Assembly: GCA_947652605.1 (NCBI GenBank)
Contig: OX393577.1
Span: 23,749,466-23,813,465, forward strand
Direction of reading: 5' to 3'
Length of the DNA stretch: 64,000 bases
Origin: Elmis aenea
Lineage: Eukaryota; Arthropoda; Insecta; Coleoptera; Elmidae
Position numbers and translations under genes: made by a program. Positions 12,571-25,816 of this stretch are shown here, one piece after another (position 1 is the first letter of the stretch; each line of letters starts with the position of its first letter). Below the pieces are notes generated by a model that worked only from the letters and a program-made list of their open reading frames with translations, was not told the origin of the DNA and ran no database searches.

Positions 12571-14516
12571 TACTCTCTACTGTCTTCCTATAATTTGGGA
12601 AGACTATTTCTAAAAATATTTACCCCAAGTCAGCTAAAAGACCATGACACAGTTATAATGATTGCAAATAGAGCTGACTCTGCAAGGTGTAACACGTAAC
12701 CTAATAAACTAAGTTTACGAAATTGGATTATAACAACAAATTTAAATTATTAAATTTATATTAAGTATTAGTGTGATAGTACATTTAATTGATTATAAAT
12801 TATTAGTGTTACATTATCGCCTACAACAACATTGTGTTGGATTGATTGGTGGCAGTTTTAAAATATTATAATGAATTTACTTGATTGTTGAACTATCTTA
12901 ATTAAATAAGTAATTGTGTTTATATTATTACCTATTTTGGAGCGGCATATTATTAACAAACATTTAGTACGATGTAAAAATGACGCAATTTTAATGTATG
13001 ATTACTTATTGTTTTTTTTTTACTGGGCTATTGCTTGAAATACAAGAGAAATCAATGTTGTTTCTCTGTAATTATCACAAAAAAACTAAAATAATATGGG
13101 TGTATTTGTACACTAACTCCACAAAGTTAAATTGGGTGGACGTTAAGGTTTTTATAACATCAATTTTTTTTTTGTAGATTTGTAGACTGAAAGTAAATAT
13201 TTTCTTAAAGTAAATAAGCACAGAATTTATCAAACTTTGAAAGCATTGATATTGTGGATAGGATGTTATATTGATTTCAAAAGGACTCAGATGACGTAGT
13301 TTTGTAACAAAACTTCTTTGAGCGATTTATGCATTTAGTTGAATATGGATAAAAAAAACGTTGCCAAATTGTTAAGTTATTTGTAATTTTATCAGTTTTG
13401 TACTACTATAAAATGAAGTTTCGTTCAACATTTATCGGTTTAACACAAATTAAAACGATTGAGCACTAACAATTACTCTTTATAAAACATAATTAATATT
13501 TCTAATTACTTATATTTTGTTTACTAACAATAATATTGCCACAAATGCTTTACTCATAAGAGACTAAAATATAAGTAATGAAACAGAAGGTTTATATTAC
13601 ATTATGGTTAAATAATTTTAAGTTCGATCGAACCCTAAAAGATTTCCAAACTTAAAATAAATTAAAGACGGATTTCCCGAAAATAACATTCCCCATAAAA
13701 TCGAGCTCCTTGAAATATCTTATGTTTTGGTTTAAATTACTTTGATGCTGGAATAAATTGAAACTACGGCCGAAATTAGTTCCAACCACAGTTTCAAAGC
13801 ACACAGCAATATATAAAATTATTTTTAAGATCTATGAAAACTAAATATTGCCTGATTACATAATTATTTTAAGACTAGTTGGTTAGCAATATAGTCCAGC
13901 TTTAAAATAAATTAAATATTAAAGCTGATACATTAATCTTATAATAAATAAAGAATATTGTAATCGATGCAGAAACGATGTCTTAAATTGATTTACCACA
14001 ACAAATCCTCAAAAAAAAAGATAAATGCTTTTTATTAGGCTTATATGTACACACTAACACAAAAATCGTTCAAATAATTAAACAGTTTAAATGGTATTTG
14101 TTTCAAATATTTCTCGAAAATCAATATTATATGCACGAAAGCAGTAAGTAATTTTTAAATAAAGGTGAACCAAAGTAATATCTGCACAACCCATATAATC
14201 TACCGTGTAACTTTACTGTCTTCGGTAATGGAAAACGAAATTACAACCAAGTTTCAAACAACTACGGTTTACCATTATTCTGGTTTAATCGATTAAATCT
14301 GTAAATGTCACCCATGCCATCAAAATCTCGTTAGTGTCACCGCTAGACCAAGTAAATTTCCTTCAACCATTTCAACTGCACGTGCATATATCGTCCAGAT
14401 TATGATTTTATAAGGAAATTAATTACTATACCTGTCTGTAAGGACATAAGTTAGATGCAAGATAATGTAAAGTTTTAGAAAACAGAACGAAATCAAGCCC
14501 ATGGAGTTTCATATAC
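12571..14516. other. AT-rich intergenic DNA, nothing recognised
   Basis: No gene, repeat or transposon structure could be supported. A short CT-rich run (TACTCTCTACTCTCTAC) sits at the left edge beside the hAT insertion. Confidence 0.5.
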
Positions 14517-15393
14517 GGTATGCGCCAAAATATACCGTCCTGAAACTCGAGCAGCTAGAACGTGCAGTGTGTTTGTCGACGAGACATGGCTCCAGCTATA
14601 CGTGTTCCAAGCAGCGAAAAGCAAGTTGTGTTGTGCAATCGTTATTGGAAATGGGGACGGAGGAAAAAGTATTCATAGTTGAATTTTATTTCCACTCTCC
14701 ACTCATATGAAAGTATGAAAGTGGCCGTGAAGGCGGACCAAGTTTGAAATTTGTAGTATATTTAATTATCGTTCCTGACCAGCGTTGTATCGGATCGTTA
14801 CCTCGCAACACACTTTTTACTGTTAAAAAGAGGTACGAAATTTTAGATTTCAGTGTAAAAATTTGCGTCTTGGGTTTAAACAACGCATATTATTTTATTT
14901 GGAAACGGATAAAACATATTTTTTATAGCTGTTTAAAGTTTTTAAAAATCTTCCAAGGGTATACCCTCCACATCTTTTATGTAAAAAATAAAATATTTTG
15001 TTATGGGTCTAATTATTGTTTGTAGAAGTGTAAACGTTGCATGCGTTAGTAGTTTAGAGGTGAAATTTTCGTAGAATAAGAAGCATTATTACGACATTTC
15101 GCTTTTGCATCACAGACGAACTACGCTAGCTAGTTTCATGTATCAACGCGCAAACGCGCTGCTTGTTTAAACGATTCGTATGAACAGTAAATATAAAATA
15201 ATAAGATTCATTTTAATATTATTAAATGACTCGTTTATCAAATCAATAAATTTGAAATACTGTCAGTTAATCGTTCATTTTTGTATCAAATAATAATATA
15301 ATAATAATTTATGCAAAAAAAAGTTTTAGTGTTTCTCTTGCAATTAAAGCCAAATAGTTATTAGAAACATTCTAACATTTTTGTCTTCTAATA

Positions 15394-15636
15394 CAGTGAT
15401 TCTAAACCTTTTAGTATAGTAGTCGCGGTCCCCTAAATATCCTAAAATATTTTGACAGCCCCCTAGTTTGTAGTAACAAAAATATTGCGATTTATTTAAA
15501 AAGATATCTCTCCGAAGGTTCGAGTACAATAAGGAGCAAAAAATAATTTTTTTAAGATTATTTTAAAAAGTAAAAACGTTTTATAAATTTTTCATGGCCC
15601 ACCAGGGGACCGCGGCCCCCCGGTTAAGAATCGCTG
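15394..15636. mobile_element. 243 bp hAT MITE
   Basis: Ends CAGTGATTCTAAACC and the degenerate inverse GGTTAAGAATCGCTG are flanked by identical 8 bp copies TTCTAATA at 15386-15393 and 15637-15644. The element has no coding capacity. It lies inside the mariner remnant. Confidence 0.88.
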
Positions 15637-15664
15637 TTCTAATATACTAATACATCAAGGGCGA

Positions 15665-15918
15665 CAGTGGCATAGACAGGATGCCTTTATGATGGGGGGC
15701 TTAATGAACGCAAAAAGAGGTTAACTTTTTTTTTTAGGTCACTAGTCTTTTTAAGCAGCAGAATGCTTTCATGGGAAGAGTTAATAAACGTAAAAAGAGC
15801 CGAGGAGTCTCTTGTTTTAATTTTTGAGCACAAAATTTACAGCTCTCCTGCTCTTTACTAAAGTATGTCGACCCTATGGGGGGTTCTGATCCCCCTAACC
15901 ACCCTGCCTACGCCACTG
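15665..15918. mobile_element. 254 bp hAT MITE (CAGTGGC ends)
   Basis: Ends CAGTGGCATAGACAGG and CCTGCCTACGCCACTG are inverted copies. The flanks AAGGGCGA and AGTGGCGA match at 6 of 8 bases and probably are an aged target duplication. No open frame of note is present. Confidence 0.72.
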
Positions 15919-16386
15919 AGTGGCGATATTCAGTTGCTTACCTCAGGGCGCGATCTAGTCTGTCGAGGACCCTGATCTCTAGTCATGCTGCAGAAAAACT
16001 TTCCAGGACGAATCATTGCACGTGGTACTGACTTACCATACCCATCCTATTCCCCTGATCTTTCACCACCTGATGGGGGAATCTTAAAGGAGAGTGTGTT
16101 CAACTGTGAAGATCCGCTAAGAACAGTGCCTGTATTACGCGAGCAGGAATCTGCAGCAACCTTTGTTCCGGAATATGTTTGAGAATCAGCGCGAACGATA
16201 TGAACACTGTCTACTGCGAGGCGGTGCACACTTCGAACAATTACATTACGCATACCGTGGTAAATCAACACGCTAATAGTGTGTGTGTATGATAGTTTCT
16301 TTCCGGATAAATAAACTCACAGATGACAACTGGGTAATACTGTTCGTCTTTTCATTTCAGTACTTCATATTTTGGCGCATACTGTA

Positions 16387-19300
16387 TTTGTGAATAATTT
16401 AATTTAAGATGTGCAAATTCTTTAAATATTTAAAACTCAAAATATGTAAGGTTTTCTTTTAATCTCCAAGAAGTTGCCATGTAGTAACTTAATAAGTATT
16501 TTTATAACCTTGTAGGCACAACAATTATTGCATTAGTTAAAAAATGTTTAAATACTTGAAATAAAAATGTTGCAGGGACGCTTGAAATCAGTTAATATTT
16601 GTTGCTTTAGAACCTATCGTGATTTTAATGGTCGCCCTCGATATGCAATTAGTTAATATCAGTGTATTTTGAATGCTTGCCCACGACATAATAACTAAAT
16701 AGTAATCTACTGTGTATATATGATCAAACACGGTTTGCCCTTTCTAATGAAAAATGATGATACTCTAGGTGTAAATTTTCCTTCCGTATTGCTGCGCACT
16801 TCCGAGTCTTACCCTTCAAGCCACTGAATCATGGCAATTGAAGAAATAATAGCCTCATCAGCAGAACACTCTATAATTCGCACCCTACTAATTTGGGAAA
16901 TGCGTCTGGTAAAGTTCGTTTGTAAATTTAATAATATTTATTTACTTTTTGGCAACTTATCAAATGAGGTTCTTATTCACTTTAATTTAATGTGTTACTT
17001 AACTAATATTTATAAGGTAATTCGTGGCCACAGAAACGTAAACAAAATATCCTGTATTTCAGCGAAAAATTGAAATAATCGATACTTGAGTTTTAACAAA
17101 ATAATATTCGATGAATATTTATGCACGTGATTCTGCATAAGCGCCATCGGTTTCCCAAAAACCTTTAATTTTGTCACTAGTATTGACGTACGTTTGGAGG
17201 AATTGCATTAGTTCATTTTGTAACTGCAGTTTGAATTCGAGTACCTCTCTGCCGCAGGTCTCATATATGTGATAAACGTGTGGTCCAATAAAATTCAGCG
17301 AATTTAAATTGGCAGCTCAAGTTGACCAGTTTTGCCTTCACCACCAATCCTGCAATTTATTGTCAACTTTACACGGTTTAGAGGTGCTATGCATTCAGAG
17401 AAGAAACTAAAAATTCATAGACATTAACATTAACAACATTAATTGCATGAATACTATGTCGCCCGCTCTAAACAGTATAGGTATCTACTTTTAATTTCAA
17501 AAAATTAAATCGATATCAATTTATTAGATATGCATACACATATTTTATATAATTTTGATGGCAACCTTAAATGAAGTGTTTAATTAATCAACGAAACGAA
17601 TAAAATTGTACGTCAATCAAATGGATTGCATTTATAGATATTTTTTTCAATGATTAATCAAAAACAATTTCATGTACTATTCTTATATCAGTTTTGTATC
17701 ATTTAAACCTTAAGCACTAGTTCACAAACAACTTATTAGTTTGCATATCGTGTTTATTTAATCCTTGAAGCGCTAAGCAATTTAATTAGTGCCTTATTTA
17801 TTAAGCAAAATAATTAAATAACAATTTGCTTTCAATCTTTTGTGCTTTTCAGGAATTTTAACTGTAATTTATTACACAATTCTAAATATAAATGAAACCT
17901 TGGAACTGACTCTACGAGAATATTAACTAAAATTTATTTTTATACAGCTCTAGGAAAATCTCGTACATTTGCAACAGAATTTAATTAAAAATTTAAAATG
18001 TAATTCTTATGATTGTATGTTTGAAAATAAATAGAAGAAAAATCTGACATATCTAAATGCATAAAAGTTGTATTTATAAAGTTGAAGTCTAATTACACCA
18101 TTTTTTAAATTATTATGAATAATTAAGAAACAATAAAGACATTTGAAAATAATTTTAAAGTGTATTCTGTTAATTCAGATGAGGCAATGTTTAAATTGTA
18201 AACTGATCATTGTGCTAGTAAAAACATGATTTTGTATAAAAAAATAACACGTATGCAAAATTGTTCGTAATAATTATTGACAGTGAGGCTGAGAAAGTAG
18301 AAAGAAAATCAATACATTAATTTATTTTCCATGCAAGAACTTGTCAGGGCCTGTGTCAAACCTATGTATGATAAGTTTGTCGATGGCTGGGAAATTGAAA
18401 GCAAATCGCTGTAATCAATCGTTATGTAAAGTTACGTACGGTATGGTACGCAAAGAATTGTATAAAGTTGGGAAAGTCTTACTCGAATAAACACAAAAAT
18501 TACAGTTTACACTTGTTAAATGCAATATAATTTTTAATAACTCATGTTTTATAACCCTTTAACAGGCTTTGGGGCATGATGATTTAATTTCTACAAATTC
18601 GTTCTTGCCCTCAAAAGCAACTGAACGCTCAATATTGATTTGGTGTATTTAATTGCTCGCAAAGTTTGGTATTAAAAAGGTTATATCAGTTTTCAAAAAG
18701 CATTTACATTATCTGCGCCCTGATAAAATAAACTTGGTTACAGTTAGCGGTTATTAATGTTTTTAGCACTTTACTAAAATGTGATTAAACGAATTTATTA
18801 CGTGTACTGATAAATCATTTATTGACAAGTAATTATATTTACTTATTTAAAACAATATTGTAGGTATTCAGACATCGAAATGTTTTTCTCATTAGCGTCA
18901 TTAAAATTAGTCAATTTGAGCTTTTTATGTTGGGAACAACTGGGTTATTTAATTAATTAGATTCTATAGAATCACAAGCCTAAAAATGTTATCCAGTGCA
19001 GACAAAAAAATGTTAAATTGTATTGTATTGGCGACCGCTTTTTTATTTATCGTAGTCTAGATAACTATGAATATAAATTGAACATAATGCATACAAAAAA
19101 CACTTGAATTTGAGCATAGACTAATGTTATTGAAGTATTGTGTTGCCGATTTACGAATGATAAAAAAATTTAATTACATGATACTTTAAAATTCAGCGCA
19201 TAATAGCTGTAGAATTATGTATCGTGTATTTAGTTGTAAAAGCTTCCACTTTGATGCTTTAACGAACGCACAGTTAAAATGTTAACATTAACAATTTTTT

Positions 19301-19862
19301 TAAGCCACTAACCAAAGAAATTAATTTATAATACAAAAACATTCTGCTATACATTCGTTTGGCAAAAATGTTTATTTCTCTGGACATAAAATTTAGAATC
19401 TCTTCCATTTCGGTATAAACCAATTACATTTAATTTACAAAAGGCTAACTTGTTTCAAGCTATTTGCTGACGTATAGCCAGACCTTATTTAATTGATTTA
19501 ATTTAATGATTGAAATGATGTTTTTACAATTTTCAGTTTTATTCACTACACCCAAATTTTATTCAAGCATTCGAATATTTCATTTATTTTTTTAAATAAA
19601 GTTAAAATGTCGATTTACATACATTATTGTTTATTAAACCAACAGACAATAAATATGACTCAAACAATTAGTTAAGTAATTGCACATTTTAATTTGCAAT
19701 ATAATTATTAACTGTTGGCTGACACCAAGAATTTTTTTAATTACGTCTGTGCATTAATGAGAGTTAGTAGCGGCAAGTTTTGTATGTAAAGGGGGGTATA
19801 CATATAGAAGTATATTGCACAAAACGTCAATATTGTGCAATATATTGTTCTATTTTTAAAAT
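16387..19862. other. AT-rich intergenic DNA, nothing firm
   Basis: No gene could be supported. On the minus strand around 17100-17360 a frame reads NSLNFIGPHVYHIYETCGRE followed by LQLQNELMQFLQ, which loosely resembles the C-terminal part of mariner transposases. It has stops and no flanking ends, so it remains a weak possibility. Confidence 0.45.
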
Positions 19863-20025
19863 ATTGGGAAATAAAACAAAAACCTAATTTTACCGCTCCT
19901 CTTTAGGGGTGTGTGTAACCCCGAAAGGAGACGTCTAAGGAAAAAAATTATATTAAAGATCCCTCTTAATTTTCGATATGGAATCACCTCCCGATTTTTT
20001 TTTGCAATATTTAAGAAACACTCTG
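19863..20025. repeat. Solo right end of a TA-type palindromic element
   Basis: This piece matches the right end of the large palindrome 22036-24551: CTTTAGGGGTGTGTGTAACC, CCGAAAGGAGACGTCTAAGG, then CAATATTTAAGAAACACTCT and a closing G before TA. The left part is missing. Confidence 0.7.
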
Positions 20026-20128
20026 TATACTATACAATACAAAATATGGCGCCATACCGTTTGTGCATTAAATGCATACACACGCTCAATGTTTAAATTT
20101 TGATATCATACAAGTGTAGTGGTATGTA

Positions 20129-20739
20129 CAGGGTGGTCCAAATTCGATGGAATTGCATGGGTATCTCGCTTAATAGTCAAGATAGAGAAACGGTTAAATT
20201 ACCAAAAATGTGCAGAACCGTTTTCAAAAATATTCCCTCATTTCCGGTTTTTGAGATATTAATGAAAAACTGTTTTTTTTTGTTATATTTAAAAGATGTC
20301 ATATCTGTTATTGTTGTAAATATCGAAAGAGATTATAAAGATTATTTATAGATATTTTTATGTAGATTTTGAAATTACTAAAGAAAATATTTTACGCTCG
20401 CAATAAAAACAAACTTACCTTTTTTTAAATAAAAGCTATAGTTGGCTATGACCTATTTAAATTCCTTATTTTTTCCCATTCCAAATATATAAGAGTTGAT
20501 GTATTTATTTCCAATAATATGCAAGTTACAAAGGTTTCTAAATTTTTTTAAAAATGAAAAACAAACAGTAGGCTGTGAAAACAAAAAAAAATCAAGAAAA
20601 ACAGGAAGTGATAGAATACAATTGTTAACTGTTCTGTGTTTGTCCTAAAAAACTGCACATTTTTGGTAATTTAACCGTTTCTCTATCTTGACTATTAAGC
20701 GAGATACCCATGTAATCCCATCGAATTTGGATCACCTTG
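20129..20739. mobile_element. TA-flanked palindromic MITE (CAGGGTGGTCC family)
   Basis: The left end CAGGGTGGTCCAAATTCGAT is matched by an inverted right end (AATTTGGATCACCTTG), with TA on both sides. The first ~100 bp (containing ATCTCGCTTAATAGTCAAGA) is repeated inverted at about 20650-20739. A nearly complete relative lies at 60387-60985 and a partial one at 54596-54790. Confidence 0.85.
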
Positions 20740-20741
20740 TA

Positions 20742-22033
20742 CACATCATCAACTAATGATCTACTTCTTTTAAAGTTGCAAATTTTTCTTATTTGTTTTC
20801 GACAATTCGTTTGTAAAGAATTAATTATTTTACAAGAGTATCTCTAGTTGCATTGCTATCACAATCTTTACACTTTGAACAGCTTTTTATAAGCCACTGT
20901 TCTTTTTTGCTATAAGATCCATCGCTAGTTTTCCATAGCTCTGGTAAATTACGATATACATCAAGCCTTTTTGATATTCTATGTTTATCACGTGCAAGCT
21001 ACAAATGGACTGCAGATATTGTGCAACACGGCCATACGCGAACACACATGTTCAAGTTATTGCGCAATATTTTTGAAAATAGCACAATATTTGTACTTGT
21101 ATGATAAAACCACAATCTATCGCTATTTTTATTTATTTCTGTTTAAATGTTGTTTCATTGCACTTTGCTTCAATCTTCATTTACACCTTGTTTAAGCCAA
21201 ATTAAGGATTATTAGCCCTTAAATAAGATTTTGAATTTATTGTGAAAAATCGGAAAAACGCAAACTTTTTTCGACCTAAAAATCGATTTTCTTAAAACTA
21301 AAGCAAATGACTACAAACCTCTTATACACATTATTTATGGCCAAATTAAGGATTAAATACGATTTTTAACTTTTTTGCCGAAACTTTAACAAAACAGAAT
21401 GAAACACAAAGTGGAACAAGCGGAGTTTTATGTAGCTTTTTCTGCGTGCTTGATTCTCAGCGATACTGGAATTATGCCAAACGAATACATTTTATATATT
21501 GTGTGTTATGTACATACATGAATAAGCGGTCATTACCTAATCATCCACATAGTAATTTCAGCTCAATATGTATACAAATATCCTGTTTATTCGTAAATTA
21601 TCTCAATATTTCCAGGATGAACCGGCTTATTCCAGAACATACATCACTCACAAATTTTAAATGGAAATAATTGTGTTTCCAAAGATCTGATTTTTGAATG
21701 GACCAAAAACTTAAAGAAGTGAAAAATTCGTATTAAAACTAATCCTCAAGTACAAAGAACTGTAATTTCAGTTAACCAGGAAACGAGCAAAAAGTAACTA
21801 CCTAGATTTTGGAATATGGGAGTATGTATAAAGGTTCGCGAAATTTTTGCAATATTACAACTAGTGTCCGAAGTTTTACAGAGATTATGAAAAACCACCT
21901 GAAATGTTGTTATGGCAACGTTCTTTTGGGATCAGCAGGAAGTATTAGCAATTACATTTTAAACTGAACGTCGCACTGTGAACATACTCGTAGATTATTA
22001 CTCATTTTTTTTTTTTTAAGGAATAATGCGGTG
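20742..22033. other. AT-rich intergenic DNA, nothing recognised
   Basis: Only a short direct repeat (GCCAAATTAAGGATTA near 21197 and 21341) and copies of ATATTGTGCAAT-like sequence around 21015-21085 stand out. No gene is supported. Confidence 0.45.
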
Positions 22034-22035
22034 TA

Positions 22036-24551
22036 GACCGGTGTTTCTTAAATATTGCGAAAGAAATCGGAAGGGGATTCCTTATCAAAAATTATGGAGG
22101 GTCTTTCATATAAAATGTTTTCCTTAGATGTCTCCTTTCGAAGTTACACCCCTAAGAGGGAGCTATAAAATTAGGCTTTTATTTTATTTCTCAAATTTGG
22201 ATATATTTAAGGAAATGATATTTGGCAGATGTTTTATACTTAATAAAAGGTTTCCCATAGGAATCTTTTCAATCATCTCCCACCTCCACAGGAGGCTGAA
22301 AAGTGCTACCCCTGTTGGTTTTTATCAGAACTTTTTGGTGGGTTAGAATTTTTTATTAAAAAACTATTTTTTTAAAGCTTGATTTATTTAAAAACTTTAT
22401 TTATTCTTTAACTTTCCTCGTAAAACCTACAGTTTTTGAGTAAAAAATAAAGAAGTAAACAGGAACCATCAAATATTCCAATATACAACGATTCATTTTG
22501 GTGGTTGCCATGGTTTGTTCATGTTCATATTGGATAGAATTGACGCGTGTAATTCATTTTGACATTTACGCGGCGATAGCGCTAAAACGCCCGTCAGTTC
22601 TATCCAACATGAACATGAACAAACCATGGCAACCACCAAAATGAATCGTTTTATATTGAAATATTTGATGGTTCATGTTTACTTTTTTTGTTGTTTACTC
22701 AAAAAGTATAGGTTTTATGAGAAAAACTGAAAAATAAAAAAAAATTCTAAATAAATCAGGCTTTCAATAAAAAAAAATTTAATTGCAAACTTTTAACCCA
22801 CCAAAAAGTTCTTATTAAAAAACCAACAAAGGTCGCACTTTTCAGCCCCCTGTGAAGGTGGGAGATGATTGTAAATATTTACTATGGGAAACCTTTTATT
22901 AAGTTTTTTTTTTTTAACTCCAGTTTACAAGCAATCTGCCCAAGGGCAATGAGCTCTCGTTGTGACTTGTATGACATTTGTAGCTTAGCTCCTGTGAACG
23001 TTGCTACCTAAATATAGTTTTTTATAGTTATGTCTTATGTTATAATTATAATCTATTACTCTATAGTACTGGTTAAATCTGATCAAAATCTGTTTATTAA
23101 GTCTGAGGGTGACCACCTCTTAAGCCGTCTTGCTTTATCGCACTGCACAAATACCTGACTGGCTAGCACATTGGGGTGCACTGCAACCCTATCACGATAT
23201 TTTTTGCTAAACTGCACAATCACTTCCTTAATTGAGGTAATTGGAATGTCCCGTTGGATGACGCCGTTGGGTATGTAGTACGGGGGATTGACGATGGCGC
23301 GTAGTACCTTATTTTGGAACCTTTGCAGTATTTCGATGTTTGATTGGCTGGCGGCACCCCAGAGTTGTATACCGTATGAACATATGGGCTTAAGGATGGA
23401 TTTGTACAGTAGTTTCTTATTTTCTAAAGACAGTTGCGATTTACGCCCAATAAGCCAGTACATACCTACTGCCAAATTTCAGCCCTAGTTGTTTACGTTT
23501 GGTAAAGATATGTTTCCTCCAGATGAGCCGTCTGTCCAAGTGCATGCCCAGATATTTGGCATCATCAGCAGTTATTAATTTGGACTGGTGGGCACGTTTC
23601 TTTCCTCATGGTGAATGTAACATGCCTAGACTTTGACTCATTTATTTTAATTGGCCACATTTTTAGCCAGTTTTGTATTTTGTTTAAGCTGTTCTGCAGG
23701 TTCCTCGTTGCCGATGTTGGATCGATGTTTGATGCGAGGATAGCTGTGTCGTCCGCGAATGTTGCCGTAGTTGTCAATCTTGTCGTAGGCAAGTCTGCTG
23801 TATATATAAGGTACAACACAGGACCAAGGACACTTCCCTGCGGAACACCCGATTTGATGGGAAAAAGATCGGAGTAGTCGTTGTTATGTTTTACAAGGAA
23901 GTGTCTATTGGTGAGGTACGACTGAAAGAGTTGAAAGTGGAGGAGTGGTAAATACATCTTCAGTTTGTAGTGAAGGCATGTGCGCCACACTTTGTCGAAC
24001 GCCTGTGCTATATCCAAGAATGCCGCTGAACAGTATCTTTTTGCATTAAGGTCACCATTTATTTTAGTGTCGTGTTTATTGCGGAACCCTAACTGGTGTT
24101 GTGGTAAAATTTTCCTTTCGTCTAAAACTAGTTTTAACTTTTTAATGTAATTTTTTTCAAAAACCTTAGACATGATTGACAGTAAGCTTATCGGCCTATA
24201 CGAGGCAGGTTCTTCTGGTTTTTTTCCTGGTTTAAGGATTAGAATGATTTGAGCCACTTTCCAATTGGTAGGGAAATAGTTTGCTCGACATATCGCATAA
24301 AAATGAAAGTTATTAATTTGTAACACTTATCAGATAATTCTTGTAAGTATAAAACATTTGTTAAATATCATTCTTCTACATTTATCCAAACTTGAGAAAT
24401 AAAATAAAAACCAAATTTTACCGTTCCCCTTTAGGGGGGTATAACTCCGAAAGGAGACATCTTAGGAAATTTTTTTATATGAAATATCCCCTTTAATTTT
24501 TGATAAGGAATTACCTTCAGAATGTTTTCGCAATATTTAAGAAACACCCTG
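22036..24551. mobile_element. Large palindromic element split by a LINE
   Basis: Left end GGTGTTTCTTAAATATTGCG and right end CGCAATATTTAAGAAACACC are inverted copies next to TA. Inner arms match closely (for example CATCTCCCACCTCCACAGG at 22274 against its inverse near 22850). The centre near 22540-22600 is flanked by inverted CATGGTTTGTTCATGTTCAT. The right arm breaks at about 22905 and resumes at about 24336 (GTAAGTATAAAACA), with a Jockey-like LINE between. Without the LINE the element would be about 1.1 kb. Confidence 0.82.
22906..24335 (-). pseudogene. Jockey-like LINE fragment, reverse transcriptase
   Basis: This 5'-truncated non-LTR retrotransposon lies on the minus strand. From 24326 downward the translation reads YFPTNWKVAQIILILKPGKK, SYRPISLLSIMSKVFEK, FLDIAQAFDKVWR, SGVPQGSVLGPVLYLIYTAD and the catalytic box FADDTAIL. 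A frameshift near 23560 follows. The C-terminal part (23475-23083) reads YWLIGRKSQLSLENKKLLYK, YGIQLWGAASQSNIEILQRF and ends LINRF. The endonuclease and ORF1 are absent. The 3' untranslated part ends in an A-run (seen as T at 22908-22918), which marks retrotransposition into the palindrome. Breaks are fewer than in the copy at 600-2138. A few bases (TTAAG-like) may be repeated at the two junctions, but no clean target duplication is evident. Confidence 0.9.
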
Positions 24552-24553
24552 TA

Positions 24554-25814
24554 TATGCGATTCGAAAAAAATAAAGGTTTGTCAAAGTTCTATGTATTTA
24601 TACGATTGCAAAAACCATTGTAGGAATAAAAAAAAACTACAATGGAAAATGCTATCCCGCCCAGCATGCAGTAAAGATTTATTTGCTTTCATTTGTTTGG
24701 ACCCTGAATAGTGAAAGTGAAATAATCAAGTTATCGAAGCTTTTCTGGACTGGGTAAACCTGCAGCCTATAAACTTCCTCTATCGAGTAATCAGAAAGCT
24801 TTCTGAGTGATGGTACAAATGTGTTCAGATGCTGGGGAACTATATTAAAAAACGTTATAGTTTTTATTCTATTAACAATGCTGTATATTTTCTAATTAAT
24901 AGTTTTCCGATAAAATTAGAACCCTTTTCGAATTCTAAAATTAATGTTTGGTCACTATCTCACTACGACTTGTTTGCTGTAAACATATTTCAACGAATTA
25001 CCGCATCGAATTAAATTATATTTGCCGTTCTAGAGTTACACATTGTATGAAACTAATTATTAATTTCTTGGTTAATTATAAGTTTGTAACCAGTTAAACG
25101 ATAACCTATATAAACAAGCACAATAGCACAATAGCAAAATCATATAAGAATATCCCGGAATCCCATATTACACAAGTATCCTGCGAAATGATCAACTAGC
25201 TAACTTCTCTAATTAAAGCATGTATTGGGATTCTGTTTGTGTGCGTGCTTTGTTACATGTACAATGTTGTCTCAAGCATTAACAGTATTCGCTACCCGTA
25301 GAGGTCGTCAAAATTGTCGAAACCATAAGACGCCAGGTTAAATTCGGCTAATGTGTTGCATTATATTTCTCGTAAGTACACTGCTAGCAATTGTTATTTT
25401 CGCAATTTGCATCAAATTTAGCGCCGTTAATACGTTCCGTTAAGTTTAGCCCTTCGTTGACTAATTTTCACCCTATATTTTAAGCCGTCCTGGCATCCTG
25501 GAACCTCTAAATACGATTATTATAACTTTCCTGGAACTGCTGCTCGAGTAATGTTCTTCTCAATTCCCAACAAGCGCTTACTATTTGCATTTTTATTACT
25601 ACTCTTGTTATTATAAAGGACAATATTGTCAAGAATCATAAAATTCTTAATATGTGGTAAATATTTTGGGTTAGCGCTCAACTTTGTTCTGAAGTAATCC
25701 AGTATTTAGTTTACAATTTCTAATTTATTTTAACGACGGGACATTAAATATAATGAAGGATGGATAATAAAGGACGTTTGATTGTTGATGAATATTTTAA
25801 AATACTATTACATA
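24554..25814. other. AT-rich intergenic DNA, nothing recognised
   Basis: No coding or repeat signal could be supported between the two palindromic elements. Confidence 0.5.
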
Positions 25815-25816
25815 TA

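Larger units (their letters stand above)
14650..16275 (+). pseudogene. Mariner transposase fragments
   Basis: Two pieces of a decayed mariner-type DDE transposase are visible. The N-terminal piece, about 14650-14695, reads TEEKVFIVEFYFHS, like the start of the first helix-turn-helix. The C-terminal piece, 15985-16182, reads FPGRIIARGTDLPYPSYSPD, with the third catalytic Asp in the SPDLSPPD motif, then LKESVFN and RTVPVLRE. The segment with the first two catalytic residues is missing or unrecognisable, and later codons contain stops. The order and strand agree with the inverted ends at 14517 and 16384. Confidence 0.68.
14517..16384 (+). mobile_element. Mariner remnant hosting two hAT MITEs
   Basis: Inverted ends share CRGTATGCGCCAAAATAT (left CGGTATGCGCC, right GGCGCATACTG) and are flanked by TA at 14515-14516 and 16385-16386. 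Pieces of a transposase lie inside on the plus strand. Two small hAT derivatives (15394-15636 and 15665-15918) were inserted later. The middle, about 14705-15390, is not recognisable. Confidence 0.72.

Noticed and set aside
17100..17360. Possible mariner transposase C-terminal fragment on the minus strand
   Set aside because: Resemblance to family motifs is loose, there are stops, and no inverted ends could be found.
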